Below, piece after piece: positions 10,421-22,320 of a stretch of DNA of 64,000 nucleotides. Each line of letters starts with the position of its first letter. Position 1 is the stretch's first letter. The stretch spans positions 86,424,501-86,488,500 of the forward strand of contig NC_073628.1 in assembly GCF_029407905.1 (NCBI RefSeq), given 5' to 3'. A program made the position numbers and the translations under genes. This DNA comes from Bubalus kerabau (lineage: Eukaryota; Chordata; Mammalia; Artiodactyla; Bovidae). The notes under the pieces are model-generated. The model worked only from the letters and a program-made list of their open reading frames with translations. It was not told the DNA's origin and made no database searches.

Positions 10421-12387
10421 GTTTGTGACTCCACAGCTGTTAGCTTCTTTATTTCACTGCTTCACTCCATGCAGATGCACAAAGCTACAATTTCTTCTCA
10501 GCTGCTGACCTGACTCAGTAGACTCCAACCGGCCAGGGCACATACCTAAGAACTTTACCAGGGATGGAAAAAGTCTAATGGGCACAGAAGTCTGGAGGTG
10601 CGCCTCCAGGATCCTCTGCTCCAAAGATGTTCACTACAGATGTCCTGGACGAGGCCACGTGAGGGGACAGCACAAGGCAAGCCAGCTGCCCCATCCAGGT
10701 GGGACACAGCCTTGCCTGCTCTCTGACCGGTGACAGTAGCCACGTGCCTGGGTTTGAGGACGCAGCCCCAGCTGCACTCCAAATCTCCCTGCTCCTGCTC
10801 TACAGCCTGTGCCAAGCCTAGGTCTTGGTCTTCCCAGACTCCTAACCTGGCTTCCTGATCTGCATCTTGCCTTCTGTTTGCCAACTTGGCTTCAGCTTAG
10901 AAACCTTCTGCTTCAGCAGATCTTTGGGTCCCCGGCCTGATCTGCCCAACCAAGCCTCCTCATTAGTACCTGGGAAACCAGCTAGTTTCTAACCTCCTCC
11001 AAAGAGTCAGGCCTTTGCAAACCGGGCTCAGCAAATAAAAGAACTGTGAACACCGAGGCCATCAGACCCTAGTCAGTACAACTGTAGTTGAAAAATCCAT
11101 CCCAAACTAGGTATATATGATTGTAGTTAATTGCCAGTACTGCTATCTTTCACCAACATGAATAATTGAGGACTAGCTGGTCTTCTTGATTGGAACTGAT
11201 AAACATTTATCTACAACTAGCTATTTCAGCTGCTTATAAATATAGACAGAGAAAAAGACAATCATAGGCTAATTAAAGCCTATTCCTTAGGAATGCCTGT
11301 GTTTGATTTTTCTGCAGAGAAACAATTGTCCATAATATATGTATGGATATTGACTACATTGCAAGAAATAGCTAACTAAAATTAAGGTTCCTTCAAGGAA
11401 TAAGCATATTCCAGATAATTTGATTTCAAGACTCTAATGAATCTAATGTTCTTTTCATTACATCATGCAGCCTTTTAGATGCTAAGTCCAGTAGTTTCTA
11501 GTTAAATCCTTTATATATATGCTAATGCAATGTTCAAAGGAGGAAACCACATGATCTACCATAAACAGAGAGCCCATTTAAAAGCCAAGGGTGACCACTA
11601 ATTCCCTAGTTTCCCTTAATATTTATCTTCCTTAGCTGTTTGGTAGAAAATTATCTTAAAAAGCATAAGAAACTGAAAAGCAGTTGTTGTTCATTTAATG
11701 TCTTTATTTTAAAAGAAACAGTGCTTTATCCTCACTTTTCCCATATTTTGATCATGTGAAATTAAAAACTGACATGAAATTACATACTTCAGATATAATT
11801 TGCTGCCTGAAGCAGCGAGCTGCTATCAAGGTGTGATAGCTAGAAATGGACAGCAATTGCAGAGAAAACAAAGCCTTTAATCTGTAACTCTTTGCTCAAT
11901 ACCTGTAGCTCTCTTACAGCAAAGATAATTAATTGTCAATGCTGGGTGACACACTCTGTGGTTTGGGGGCTTCTTGGTTAATTAAATGTGAATATATGTT
12001 AGTTTTGTTTGCTAATGGAAGTAATTTCTTTTTTCCCCTTTAATATCAATGTTTCTTTTTATTTAACAAATTATTTGGTATAGTTGAAATCTGAGGAAAT
12101 CATTAAGTAAGTTATTTCAAAGAAAAACAATTTGCTAGGGGTCTCTGCATTTAAAAAAAAGTAGGAACCAGACACAGCAGTGGTTCAGAATGCCTGCCCT
12201 CCACCTCTGTTGCAAGGTCAGGCAACCCCAGATTTGGGGCAATCTTTTAGACTGCTGATACTTCAGCAGCCCCACTTGAGAGAGAGAGGTAGAAAGAAAT
12301 TCACATCCCTTCTTCTCATATTTATTCTACTGCCAGGCCACTTGGAAGGGAGTCTATGCAGATTGTTGAAAAACATGGCAAAATCAC
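10421..12387. other. Repeat-poor intronic stretch, candidate conserved non-coding DNA
   Basis: Nearly 2 kb without a recognisable transposon. 11760-12050 is dense in homeodomain-type TAATTA/TTAATTA cores (near 11927 and 11978), has a SOX-type aacaaag at 11867-11873, and caattg motifs. This is suggestive of an intronic enhancer; inference only. Confidence 0.4.
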
Positions 12388-12603
12388 GTTGCAGATATAC
12401 AGTACCATGTGTAAAATAGGCAGTTAGTGGGAAGCTACTGTATAGCACAGGGAGCCCAGCTTGATGCTCTGTGATGACCTTGAGGGGTGGGAGGAAGGTC
12501 CAAGAGGGAAGAGACACATGTATACACACGACTGATTCATGATGTTGTACAGCAGAAACTAACACAGCATTGCAAAGCAATTATACTCCAATTAAAAAAT
12601 ATA
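12388..12603 (+). mobile_element. L1 3' end (artiodactyl L1 type)
   Basis: Matches the familiar 3' end of artiodactyl L1: taccatgtgtaaaatagg, gtatagcacagggagccc, tgtacagcagaaactaacac, and the terminal caattatactccaatt followed by A-rich sequence. 5'-truncated and non-functional. Confidence 0.82.
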
Positions 12604-13207
12604 TAGGTGAACTCATCATAGGCATGTTCAAAGGCTCCAAAGCAGAGGAAAGGAGGCAGCTTTTGTTTTGAATGAAGTTGAGAAGCCATCTCCATGGAGC
12701 AGACAGCATAGAGGAGAGATTACTCCAGAGCAAAATAACTTGTGAAAGGAGGAAGAACAATGATCAAACAATTAATAATTAAACTGGTATAAATAAAAAC
12801 TATTTTGAAAAAAATTACAGGCAATGGAGAAATTTGTCAAAATACAACGAGGATTTATTTCAAATTTCCTGGTTAACTCCATAAAGAAACCTGAGCCATG
12901 TTAAACTGCACATTTTACTATTGTTTACTTTAGTGGGCCTATTATTTTTAGGCAGGTGAAATCTAAAATGGGTAAATTAAATTTTATATGCTGTAGTTAC
13001 TCTTAGGTATTAGAATCCTAAGTTCAATGATCACCATTTTTGCAGAATTTGGAACATGATTACCCCATATAGCACCCATATAGGTTTCAAGTACTATTTC
13101 AACTTACTTACACATCATTAATTATAACTATAGTTTCCTGACACTCAATCCTTGGCTAAGAATAAAATTCCTAGCTCTAATATTATTATAAAGATAATAA
13201 TTACACT
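12604..13207. other. Unique AT-rich intronic sequence
   Basis: No gene or repeat family recognised. Confidence 0.45.
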
Positions 13208-13411
13208 GGACTTCGCAGATGGCTCAGCAGTTAAGAATTTGCCTGTAATGCAGGAAACCCAGGTTCGATCCCTGGGTCGGGAAGATCCCCTGGAAGACAA
13301 AATAGCAACCTGCTCCAGTATTCTTGCCTGGGAAATCCCATGGACAGAGGAGCCTGGCGGGCTACAGTCCACGGGGTAGCAGAGTCAGACACAACTGAGC
13401 AACTGAGCACA
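13208..13411 (+). repeat. Bov-tA SINE with intact B box
   Basis: ggacttcgcagatggctcag is the head. A perfect RNA polymerase III type B box (ggttcgatccc) lies at 13263-13273, and the Bov-A body ends at ctgagcac. Confidence 0.92.
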
Positions 13412-14734
13412 ATATTTATATACTGATAGAGCACCTAGGGACAGATGATGTGATCCTGTTCTCTAGCCCCAGATGCCATCCAGCTGTGTCTGTGAACAAA
13501 ATCACATGCCATTGGACAGAATGTAATGCATATTATATAACCAATCAATCACCTTCTCCTCCTGTGAATTCCTGCATTTACACAATATACTTCTACAAAT
13601 TGCTTGTAATTTAAGTTTTTACAAATTGAATCTTATTTCACATTGATCTCCATTAAAATTTCAGAGCTACTTTATCTTTACAAATAATATTCAATTGAAA
13701 GTGGCTGGAAACTCTTTAAATTTCTATGCTTTCCCTCTACTCTGTCAAACAAATCACTAGCAACCAATGCAAAGAGCCATTCAGTGCTGTATTCAAAGGT
13801 GTACAAAAGTGACTCCTAATGCATGATTAATTGCCAAGAAATGGCTGAGAAATATTTAAGAGTCTCTTAATTTTTACACTTGCCTTTGACTCCATAGACA
13901 GAAACCGCTTATTTTCAAGATACATAGTCTATGTTTAGAGCTTCATTTATAATATTTGGATACAAAAGCTACTTGGCTCAGTTTTTCAGATTGGAGAATC
14001 TTCAGCATGAAGTTGGCAACTGAAGTTGTGTGAATGGATGTGAGATGGCCCAGGGAGGTGCAGAGAAGAATGAGAACTGAAAGTGGCTCATAACAGAACC
14101 ATCAGAAACCTCAGCATTTAACGAGTGGATGCAATAGGAGGTATCAAAGGAGCCTGAAAAAGAGCAGCCAGAGAGATGAGGGGAAAGATGGAACAAGACG
14201 TCAATAACGTAAGGTTACTAAGAGACCAAAAAAGACAGAGTGAAAAGTGTCCACTGGATTAGAATTAATAAATTCATCATCAACTTTGACCAGAATCAGA
14301 GGAGAGGTGGAGTACATTCCAACAGATTGAGAAATAAGTGGGGGCTATTAAGATATAAAGATAAGGAGGTCTACACCATTGTTTTAAGAAACTATAGAAG
14401 GAAAAATATAAAAAATTATATTTTTAGGCTTCACCTAAATGTCTTGAGCTGAATTATGATGCTATGTATAGCTTTGTTTTTATAGAGGCTAACATAAAAG
14501 CATCCTTAAACATTTCTATAGCTTGTAAAAAGTAAATGGCTTTCATCTTATTATCTATGCATTTATTATTCATGTTATTTTACAAATACTTATTGAATAC
14601 TTGCTATTTACAGGGAACTATGCTATTACCCACTGTTCCCTACATTAAAATTCCCTAAAAAATCTCCAAGGAAGACTAGGAGTCTCCAGACAAACTTTGT
14701 ATCACTTTATTGGGTAAAAATAATAACTCAATAT
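13412..14734. other. Unique intronic sequence
   Basis: AT-rich; several short open frames without motifs. No exon recognised. Confidence 0.45.
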
Positions 14735-15075
14735 GAAAAACACAGGCTTTGGAGTCAGAATGTGTGTGCACTCAGTTGCTCAGTCCGACTCTTTGTGACC
14801 CCACAGATTATAGCCCACCAGGCTCCTCTGTCCATGGGATTTTCCTGACAAGAACGCTGGAGTGGCTTGCCATTTCCTCTATCAGGGGATTCCCAACCCT
14901 GAGATCAAACCCAAGTCTCCTGCATCTCCTGCAATGGTAGGCAGATTCTTTACCAGTGAGCCACCTGGGAACCCTTGGAGTCAGAGAGTCCCGGTCAAAT
15001 CCTGGCTTTGCCACTCTTGGATCTGTATAAAGATAATAATGCCCACCGAGAGGGTCTGTGTGAAGATAAAGGGCA
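14735..15075 (+). repeat. MIR SINE split by a Bov-tA
   Basis: acacaggctttggagtcaga (left part) continues after the inserted SINE as gagtcccggtcaaatcctgg, ctttgccactcttgg and aagataataatgccc, which together follow the MIR order. Confidence 0.72.
14760..14974 (-). repeat. Bov-tA SINE inserted in MIR
   Basis: Reverse-oriented Bov-tA ending at gagccacctgggaaccc. An 11-bp duplication ttggagtcaga at 14749-14759 and 14975-14985 is made of MIR sequence, proving insertion into the MIR. Confidence 0.94.
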
Positions 15076-15179
15076 GGATGGATGAACAGCGGCCATTAGG
15101 ATGGTCTGCAGCCAGTGAGCTCAGTGCGTGTTTTGTTCCCTTCTGCATTTTTTCATTCTCCTTCTGATTCATTTACCTT

Positions 15180-15383
15180 GAAAGTGAAAGTTAGTCACTC
15201 AGTTGTGTCTGACTCTCTGTGACCCCATGGACTGTAGCCCACCAGCCTCCTATGTTCATGGGATTTCCCAGGTAAGAATACTGGAGTGTGTTGCCATTTC
15301 CTTCTCCAGAGGATCTTCTCCACCCAGAGACTGAACCTGGGTCTCCCGCATTGCCGGCAAACTCTTTACCAACTTAGCCAAAG
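15180..15383 (-). repeat. Bov-tA SINE
   Basis: gaaagtgaaagttagtcact start, Bov-A body, then tRNA-like head in reverse ending at a decayed ttagcca. No clean duplication. Confidence 0.88.
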
Positions 15384-15450
15384 TCTAGTTAATGTCCAAT
15401 AGCAATAATCAAATTGGTCCAGGAACTGGTATCTTTCTGTCACACACTTC

Positions 15451-15475
15451 TCTTTCTCTCTCTCTTTCTCTCTAC

Positions 15476-15520
<45 letters not shown>

Positions 15521-15540
15521 TAATATGTATACATATGTAT
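15451..15540. repeat. Compound microsatellite (CT)n-(TA)n-(CA)n
   Basis: A CT-rich run is followed by about 12 TA units, about 10 CA units and a degenerate atgtatac tail. Likely length-variable. Confidence 0.95.
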
Positions 15541-15827
15541 GGATCTAATTTATTTTATAAATACATAATTTTATAAGTCACTTAAAATCACTTAGGGTAT
15601 AAATTCTTAATGTTATATATGACTATTCTGCTATTTATTGATCTTCTAGGTGATTTTTCACACATTTTTATCAAGGCTGCTAAAAGGAGCTCCTACCTAA
15701 TGTACTATGTAACAATATTGTGTTGATCAATTCTTGTAGTTCTTTTAAAGTTAGTTAGGTGGGCCAAAACTGGTAAGGTGCTATCTGTGATTTTAGATTA
15801 TTAGATGATAAATGCTCTGTTAAATCT
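15541..15827. other. Unique AT-rich sequence
   Basis: Nothing recognised. Confidence 0.4.
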
Positions 15828-15904
15828 GGGACTTCCCTGGTATCTCAGTAGGTAAAGAATCTGCCTGCAAAGCAGGAGACCCACGTTTGATCCCTGGGTT
15901 GGGA
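15828..15904 (+). repeat. Isolated Bov-tA tRNA-like head
   Basis: gggacttccctggtatctca through gtttgatccctgggttggga is only the 77-bp tRNA-derived part; the Bov-A body is missing. The B box is near-consensus (cgtttgatccc). A 3'-truncated or deleted SINE rather than a tRNA gene. Confidence 0.85.
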
Positions 15905-16084
15905 TCTAGAATAGAACATTCCAGCCTCTTCCATGCCTATGATTTCAACAGGGCTCAAGGAGTCTCTGGGTGGAGAGAAGAGCTCTGTAAATGAAGCCAT
16001 GTGATTCAATACATGCTCCAGCAAACAATGATTTACCATTAAGTACTTCATTATTTCAGAGTTCCCTCAAGAGGCAGAAAGGAG

Positions 16085-16325
16085 AAACAGCCCGGAGTTT
16101 ACAGATTGTGGAGCCAAGTGCTCTGGGTTCAGATCTTCTGTCTGACACTCACAGCTCTGTGACATTTGTTGAGTTCCTTACCCTTCCCATGCCACAGTTT
16201 CCTCAGCTGCAAAACAGGATGGCCACTGTGTGGGGTTGTCATGAGATTTAAACAAACAGATGTCTTAGAACAGTTCCTGGTGTGTAGTACATACCCAGTA
16301 AATGTTTGTTTGCTACAATTACTGT
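16085..16325 (+). repeat. MIR SINE, nearly full length
   Basis: Follows MIR order: gtggagccaagtgctctggg, a Leu-tRNA-like head remnant, the core tttcctcagctgcaaaacag, and the 3' end cagtaaatgtttg. Confidence 0.85.
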
Positions 16326-17315
16326 TATAATAAAATATTAATATGAAAGCTATATCCTAAATGTTTCTTTTCAGAGATTCTTTCCCATAAGCTTCTTAAA
16401 ATATAATCATAAGACGAAAGGTAAAAGAGATGCCTTTCCTTTAAGCCCTGTTAAGCCATTCTGGGTCAACTCTGAACATGGCTCACCAGGGCTTATTGCA
16501 ACTGACTCTATGATATTGAATCTGATGTGTTCAAGTCCTGGGCATCGTGAATAAGAATTCTGGTTGTGCTGTTGGTGGGGGTGGGGTGGGTAGTGGAGGT
16601 GGTATTTATAGCAAAGAGAGGTCAGAAAAGGTCAGAAAATGTCAGTAAATAAATTGGGGTCTTCTACAACCTTAAATCAGATGTCAGGGAAGTCTCTGCT
16701 GATGCAGTTGCTTTGGCCTGAAAACCACCAGTTGAAACTAGATTCTTACATCAACCATGTGTCCGCAGCTTTTGTGTGCTGGAGGCAATTATTTGGTAGT
16801 TGCTCCTCTGACAAGGGTTCTCATTCCAGAATGACTGTGTAGGATAACCAGTTTTCATCCTCACTCATCAGGCAGTGTCCCGGAGCACTTAGAAAAATCA
16901 ATACATATGCAAAATCAAAATGCTCTTAAGCAAACTAACACGGTTGTTTAAACTGGCCCACGAGTTAAATTGGGTGTAGACAGTATCATTTTCCTTCATG
17001 TACAGGAAATAAGTTGTCTCCGCTGCACAGAGACTGATAGAACCTGACTGCTACGTCTTTCACACCTGCCAGGCACCTGCCAGTGTGGTCCGTGGTCACG
17101 ATGAGGAATGGACCAAAAGTGTGACTTGCCAGTACTGCTTCTTAAAACTGACTGTGACTGTGTCTTCCTTACAATATTAAACGTTCCATAACATCAGGAG
17201 TCATGTCTATCTTTCCTGCAAGTACATTCTCAGCATTGCCTCAACATAGTGAGCACTTCATAGACATGGATGGATAGATGGATGAATGGACGGAGTTGGC
17301 CCCAGATCAAGGACA
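16326..17315. other. Unique sequence with a weak L2 3' end
   Basis: Mostly unique. 17170-17290 resembles an L2 3' end in plus orientation (aggagtcatgtctatctttc, catagtgagcacttcatag) followed by a short ATGG-type repeat at 17270-17290. Confidence 0.4.
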
Positions 17316-17662
17316 TGGGTTTCCCTGGTAGCTCAGCTGGTTAAAAAAAAAACAAACAAACAAAAAAAAAAAAAAAAAAAAAAACTGCCTGCAACGCAGG
17401 AGACCCCAGTCTGATTCTTGGGTCAGGAAGATCCGCTGGAGAAGGGATAGGCTACCCACTCCAGTATTTTTGGGCTTCCCTGGTGGCTCAGTTGGTAAGA
17501 ATTCACCTGCCATGCAGGACACCTGGATTCAATCCCTGGGTTGGGAAGATTCCCTGGAGAAGGGAATGGCTGCCCACTCCAGTATTATGGCCTGGAGAAT
17601 TCCAAGGACTGTATACTCCACGGGGTTGCCAAGAGTCAGACATAACTGAGTGACTTTCACTT
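17316..17662 (+). repeat. Tandem Bov-tA dimer with A-rich expansion in the first head
   Basis: Two tRNA-like heads in tandem; the first copy stops at ccagtatttttg and runs into gggcttccctggtggctcag, a known dimeric arrangement. An A-rich tract (17343-17384) replaces the normal aaagaat of the first head. Imperfect duplication atcaaggaca / atcaatgaca at 17306-17315 and 17663-17672. Confidence 0.9.
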
Positions 17663-17841
17663 ATCAATGACACTGAAGAAGAAAGTCTGGCTGCCAGTCT
17701 TTCTAATAGAAACAACCCTATGGTCCTTACATGCTTCGCAATAGAAGAGTTTGGAAACATCTGTCGAGCCGGAGGCACTTTACATTTAAGGGTTCCTCTA
17801 GCCCAGAGGTTCTTCACAGCTATGTTTTGAGAGCATATTCT

Positions 17842-18246
17842 ATGAAGAAGGCTGAGCGCCGAAGAATTGATGCTTTTGAACTGTGGTGTTGAAGAAGACT
17901 CTTGAGAGTCCCTTGGACTGCAAGGAGATCCAACCAGTCCATTCTGAATATCAGCCCTGGGATTTCTTTGGAGGGAATGATGCTGAAGCTGAAATGTCAG
18001 TACTTTGGCCACCTCATGCGAAGAGTTGACTCATTGGAAAAGACTCTGATGCTGCGAGGGATTGGGAACAGGAGGAGAAGGGGATGACAGAGGATGAGAT
18101 GGCTGAATGGCATCACTAACTCTATGGATGTGAGTCTGAGTGAACTCTGGGAGTTGGTGATGGACAGGGAGGCCTGGCGTGCTGCGATTCATGGGGTTGT
18201 AAAGAGTCGGACGTGACTGAGCGACTGAACTGAACTGAACTGAACT
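17842..18246 (+). mobile_element. BovB LINE 3' end
   Basis: Truncated RTE-type LINE: the last part of the polymerase reading frame followed by the short tail with (tgaac)n pentamers. The frame has two breaks: TGA in place of a tryptophan codon near 17890, and TGA at 18085-18087 where other copies have CGA. The family has no poly(A) tail, and this copy ends in actgaactgaactgaact. Dead copy. Confidence 0.94.
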
Positions 18247-19484
18247 CTGATGTATTTAAATTTCTAAATATCTTCCAAACCAAGCCTGTCCATTTATATT
18301 AACAGATTCTTCATCATCTGTGGGAAAGGTGGTTATTTTTATTTTTAGGAGGACTAAAATAAGATTCTACCTAATTCTTTCTAAAGAGTTTGGCACAATC
18401 TAACCCAAAAATTCCCAGATTCACCAGTATCTTTGTCAGTCTGACTCTATACCCACAGCCTCACTCATTGTGCTGTGTTGCCTAAGGAAAGGCATATGGT
18501 CAGAGCTGGTGCTTAATATCTCCTACTCCCATGTAAGTTTCATGCAAGGCTTTTGTTTACTTCATTTCTCGCCAAGAATGGTGCCTGGTACACCCACAGG
18601 TACTCAAGTACTCAATAAACACTAGTAGAATGCAGAAATGAATAAAAACTCTTTGGGAGGGGTTGTTTTTACATTTTGCTATCTCCTTAAATGATGGTAA
18701 TCCATAAAATACTTTGTGTTATGGGATTTTGTTGGCTATTATGTTCATAAAACTAATATCATTATTGTGCTCATTATTAGTCTGTGCCCAGCATTTGCTG
18801 TAGCAAGCCTTTGCGGGAGGGATGTTTTTGAAGTTGCCTGTTGAAGCAAATATGCTCACCAGGTTCTCCATGAGTTAAAAGTCGTAGACTTCTGTTTCAG
18901 AAGGTTCATTCCAAAAGTCATTTGATGACTCTTTTTTCCATTTCTGACCTTTAGAAAAGAAACCATTTGCTCCCAGACCAGCCAGGGAGGGCTCTTCCTC
19001 TTTCCTCCAGAGGGGGCTCAAAGCCCACATTTCCTTGACTTATCCTTGGGGTAGTTCTGACGAGAGATGCCTTTAGATACTGTGCACATTTATCGTTAAT
19101 TAACTGATGAATCTTTGATTTTTTTTTTTAGAAAAATAGATATTTGTCACAATCATATTTTCAAGGTAATTAAATCAATAATGTTCTTGTACTTGAACAA
19201 TATGTTCTTATTAGGCTGTCAACAAATGACAATTCAACAATTCAATTTTAATCCTGCTCTGCATTTCCCCAGAATAAAAATATGGCTAAGTTGAACAACT
19301 TTCCCCACTTATTGGATGCTCAAAACTTCTTAAATAAAGCAACTGTGACTATATAAGTCTGCGTTAATACAGCGAATTCTCTATCAGGACACAGTCGTCC
19401 ATTTTACTAGGAAATAGTTTTCCATCTTCTGAATTTTAATAACTCCCTTTCATTTTATTTTAAAAATAATTTCCCATTATATAT
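18247..19484. other. Mostly unique, with an L2/MIR-like 3' end
   Basis: 18575-18650 resembles an L2/MIR 3' terminus (gcctggtacacccacaggta, ctcaataaacac). The rest is unique, with a T-run near 19120. Confidence 0.4.
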
Positions 19485-19620
19485 TCTTTACATCCACGTC
19501 TTATGCCCTTACAAATCTGTAAGCTCCTGGAGGGTACAGCCAGTATCTTATCCCAATACTTAGCCTCCATGTGGCAAGGGCGTTAGGAACATTTGTAGAT
19601 GAAAGAATGAATGCACATGT
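19485..19620 (+). repeat. L2 3' end
   Basis: aaatctgtaagctcctggag, gggtacagccagtatcttat and a tail like atttgtagatgaaagaatga follow the L2 3' UTR. Confidence 0.65.
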
Positions 19621-19791
19621 GGACCCAAGAGTGAGTATGTGAGAGTGTGGTGCTTCTCACTAACTCTGCTCCCAGACACCTGGCACAGTTTCCTTATCCA
19701 AAACGCCATTCTTCAAAGAGTCAAAAGCCAACAGAACACCTGATCCCTAAGGGCTCTCCCTAGGCAAAAATGCTTCTGTAACCACTCTGAC

Positions 19792-20058
19792 GGAGAAGGT
19801 AATGGCACCCCACTCCAGTACTCTTGCCTGGAAAATCCCATGAACAGAGGAGCCTGGTAGGCTGCAGTCCATGGGGTCGCTAGGAGTCGGACACAACTGA
19901 GCAACTTCACTTTCACTTTTCACTTTCATGCACTGGAGGAGGAAATGGCAACCTACTCCAGTGTTCTTGCCTGGAGAATCCCAGGGACGGGGAAGCCTGG
20001 TGGGCTGCCGTCTATGGGGTCGCACAGTCGGACACAACTGAAGCGACTTAGCAGCAGC
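19792..20058 (+). repeat. Bov-A2 SINE with target-site duplication
   Basis: Two Bov-A monomers joined by cttcactttcacttttcact, with an (AGC)n end. Perfect 12-bp duplication aaccactctgac at 19780-19791 and 20059-20070. Confidence 0.95.
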
Positions 20059-20178
20059 AACCACTCTGACATTTTGACTTACTATTAAAAGCATCTAAAA
20101 CCTTACTCTACCCTTAGAAGACTCATTAGTACATTTTCCACTATCATGAATTTGGGACATTTTACCTTTAGTAAAAGT

Positions 20179-20403
20179 GGGCTTACCAGGTGGAGCTAGT
20201 AATAAAGAACCCGCCTGCCAATGCAGGAGACATAAGAGACACAGGTTCGATCCCTGGTCAAGAAGATCCCCAGGAGGAGGGCATGGCAACCCACTCCAGT
20301 ATTCTTGCCTGGAGAATCCCCATGGACAGAGGAGCCTGGCAGGCTACAGTCCAGAGGGTTGCAAAGAGTTGGACATGACTGAATGACTAAGCACGCACAC
20401 ACA
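20179..20403 (+). repeat. Bov-tA SINE (long-head variant) with intact B box
   Basis: gggcttaccaggtggagcta, a head extended by acataagagacac, B box ggttcgatccc near 20245, Bov-A body, and an (AC)n tail. Confidence 0.92.
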
Positions 20404-20524
20404 CATTAGTAATCACTGCCTATTTTGAGAATTCAAAACGATTTTGTTTTAATTGTGCAATATGAAGATAAATTCATAACACCCACACACTTTCATGCTT
20501 CTGTGTATAAATAGAAACCTAAGC

Positions 20525-20800
20525 CAATTTCTATCTAAAATGCCCTCCCCTCCCTGCCACCTTCCTCCTCATCCTTCTAGACCCAGCTGTAATGCCTGGC
20601 ACTCCTTTCCTACCACGCAAAGGAGAATTTATCCTTTTCTTACATATGTTCCGATATTTTGTCAGTACAGCTATTTTGTGGCTTATCATAGTGTATTACA
20701 CTAGAATTAATTTGTTTTAAGCATATCTCTCCTTAATATACTTTTGAATCCCCCAAACTTACAAACTGCTTGTAACATATTAGGTACTTGATAAATATTT
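20525..20800 (+). repeat. L2 3' end
   Basis: aaatgccctcccctccctgc, atccttctagacccagctgt and the terminal taggtacttgataaatattt follow the L2 3' region in order over about 275 bp. Confidence 0.78.
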
Positions 20801-20906
20801 GTACACCAAATATCTGCTTCCTGCCCTGAATCTGACCTGCAGGTCTATATTTTAAAATTAGATATACATATCATAAACTGCTGATTTGATTTTTATCAAA
20901 ACTCCT

Positions 20907-21178
20907 GCTGCTGCTGCTAAGTCACTTCAGTTGTGCCCGACTCTGTGCGACCCCATAGACGGCAGCCCACCAGGCTCCCCCGTCCCTGGGACTCTCCAGG
21001 CAAGAACACTAAAGTGAGATGCCATTTCCTTCTCCAGTGCAGGAAAGTGAAAAGTGAAAGTGAAGTTGCTCAGTCGTGTCCAACCCTTAGCGACCCCATG
21101 GACTGCAGCCTACCAGGCTCCTCTGTCCATGGGATTTTCCAGGCAAGAGTACTGGAGTGGGGTGCCATTGCCTTTTCC
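20907..21178 (-). repeat. Bov-A2 SINE with target-site duplication
   Basis: Reverse Bov-A2 starting with (CTG)n. Perfect 12-bp duplication atcaaaactcct at 20895-20906 and 21179-21190. Inverted relative to the copy at 19792. Confidence 0.95.
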
Positions 21179-21190
21179 ATCAAAACTCCT

Positions 21191-22169
21191 AGTAGAGTTT
21201 TAAACACAAATACAAGAGTTTGAAATTTGGACAGATTTAGTCATTGTTGCCAAAAGCTAAATGCTGGGCACTGTTTTTTCCTGTCACCATTTATATATTT
21301 AACCCTCTTCCTATCTCAAGTGCCACACTGTAAAATTCTTGCCCACATTTAGTAATCAAAATACCAAGGGAGAAAGCTCCCTACCCCCTACCCATGGTGG
21401 GGTGGGGAGCAAAGCCAGCAGCCTTGGAGAGCAGCCAGAGACCTTTAAAGAGCCATCAGCCCAGCTCCCCCTCCCCACTCTCCACTCGCCAGCTTTTAGT
21501 CCTCAGTATCCAGGGACAGTCTGGCAACTGGAACTTTGTGTTCAGCTGACGAGCATGTGCAAATGACAGTTTTGGCTGTCAAGAAGCTTATTACCTAAGC
21601 GAGGAGCTTACATATTTATGAGCTGACAGCTCAGATTTGTGGCTTTGCAGTATTCCTCAATTTCCCTCTAGAACAGCCAATAGGTGTAGGAAGGCCTGCA
21701 GGCTCATTACTTCACCCTACATCTCCACCCCAGCACCAAGATACAGCCGGTGGCTCATTTGTGGAGACATAGAGGGTCAGCGGAAAGTGAAAAATGAGCT
21801 TGCACAACTCCTGGGCTGGACCTGAAGAGGTGAAAGTGAATAATAGATCCACAGTGCACTCAGTCTAATGGCAAAGGCAGCTGCAGTGGGGCTTTTCCAC
21901 AGATATGTGTACATATGTGTGTGTGTGTGTGTGTGTGTGTACACACACATAGTATGAATATATACATCTCTGTAGAGTTGTCTGTTAACAAAGCACACTC
22001 ATGGACATGATCTCGTCACTTCTAGCCATCTTATGGCTCTGCATCAGGACTGGTCATTAAGAATAACTATTTCTGTTAAACATGCTTTCTTTTCTTCCTG
22101 CCAAAAAAAAAAAAAAAATTCTGAAGAAGAAACAGACCTAACACTAAGGCAGAGCTGCTTCATGTTGGG
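21191..22169. other. Unique sequence with a GT microsatellite
   Basis: Unique except for (GT)n at about 21916-21940 with flanking acatatgtg/acacacacat, and an A-run near 22103-22118. The 21580-21640 patch contains the palindrome gagctgacagctca. Confidence 0.5.
21906..21950. repeat. (GT)n microsatellite
   Basis: About 12 uninterrupted GT units, flanked by a short CA run that could pair back on it. Confidence 0.95.
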
Positions 22170-22320
22170 CCAGAGTTCAAGCACTGCTATGGGAAACTGT
22201 AACCTTTGGCGAGAGGGCTCAAGAAATACAGCAAAGTCCCGCCGGTAAGGCTGGAATCCAAACTCAAGTTTGTCAGGCTCCAAAGTCCCTACTCCTTCCT
22301 TGCCTGAGCTACCTCAGTGA
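22170..22320 (-). repeat. MIR SINE fragment, weak
   Basis: aggctggaatccaaactcaa and ggctccaaagtccctactcc resemble the 5' part of MIR in reverse. Confidence 0.45.

Noticed and set aside
13208..13290. tRNA genes at SINE heads with good B boxes
   Set aside because: Part of Bov-tA elements; the cloverleaf is not complete and every copy is joined to a Bov-A body or truncated.
17319..17662. CRISPR-like direct repeats
   Set aside because: The repeats are SINE units without regular spacers; the organism is a mammal.
17503..18012. 169-codon minus frame
   Set aside because: Chimera of SINE and antisense BovB sequence, with no coherent protein.
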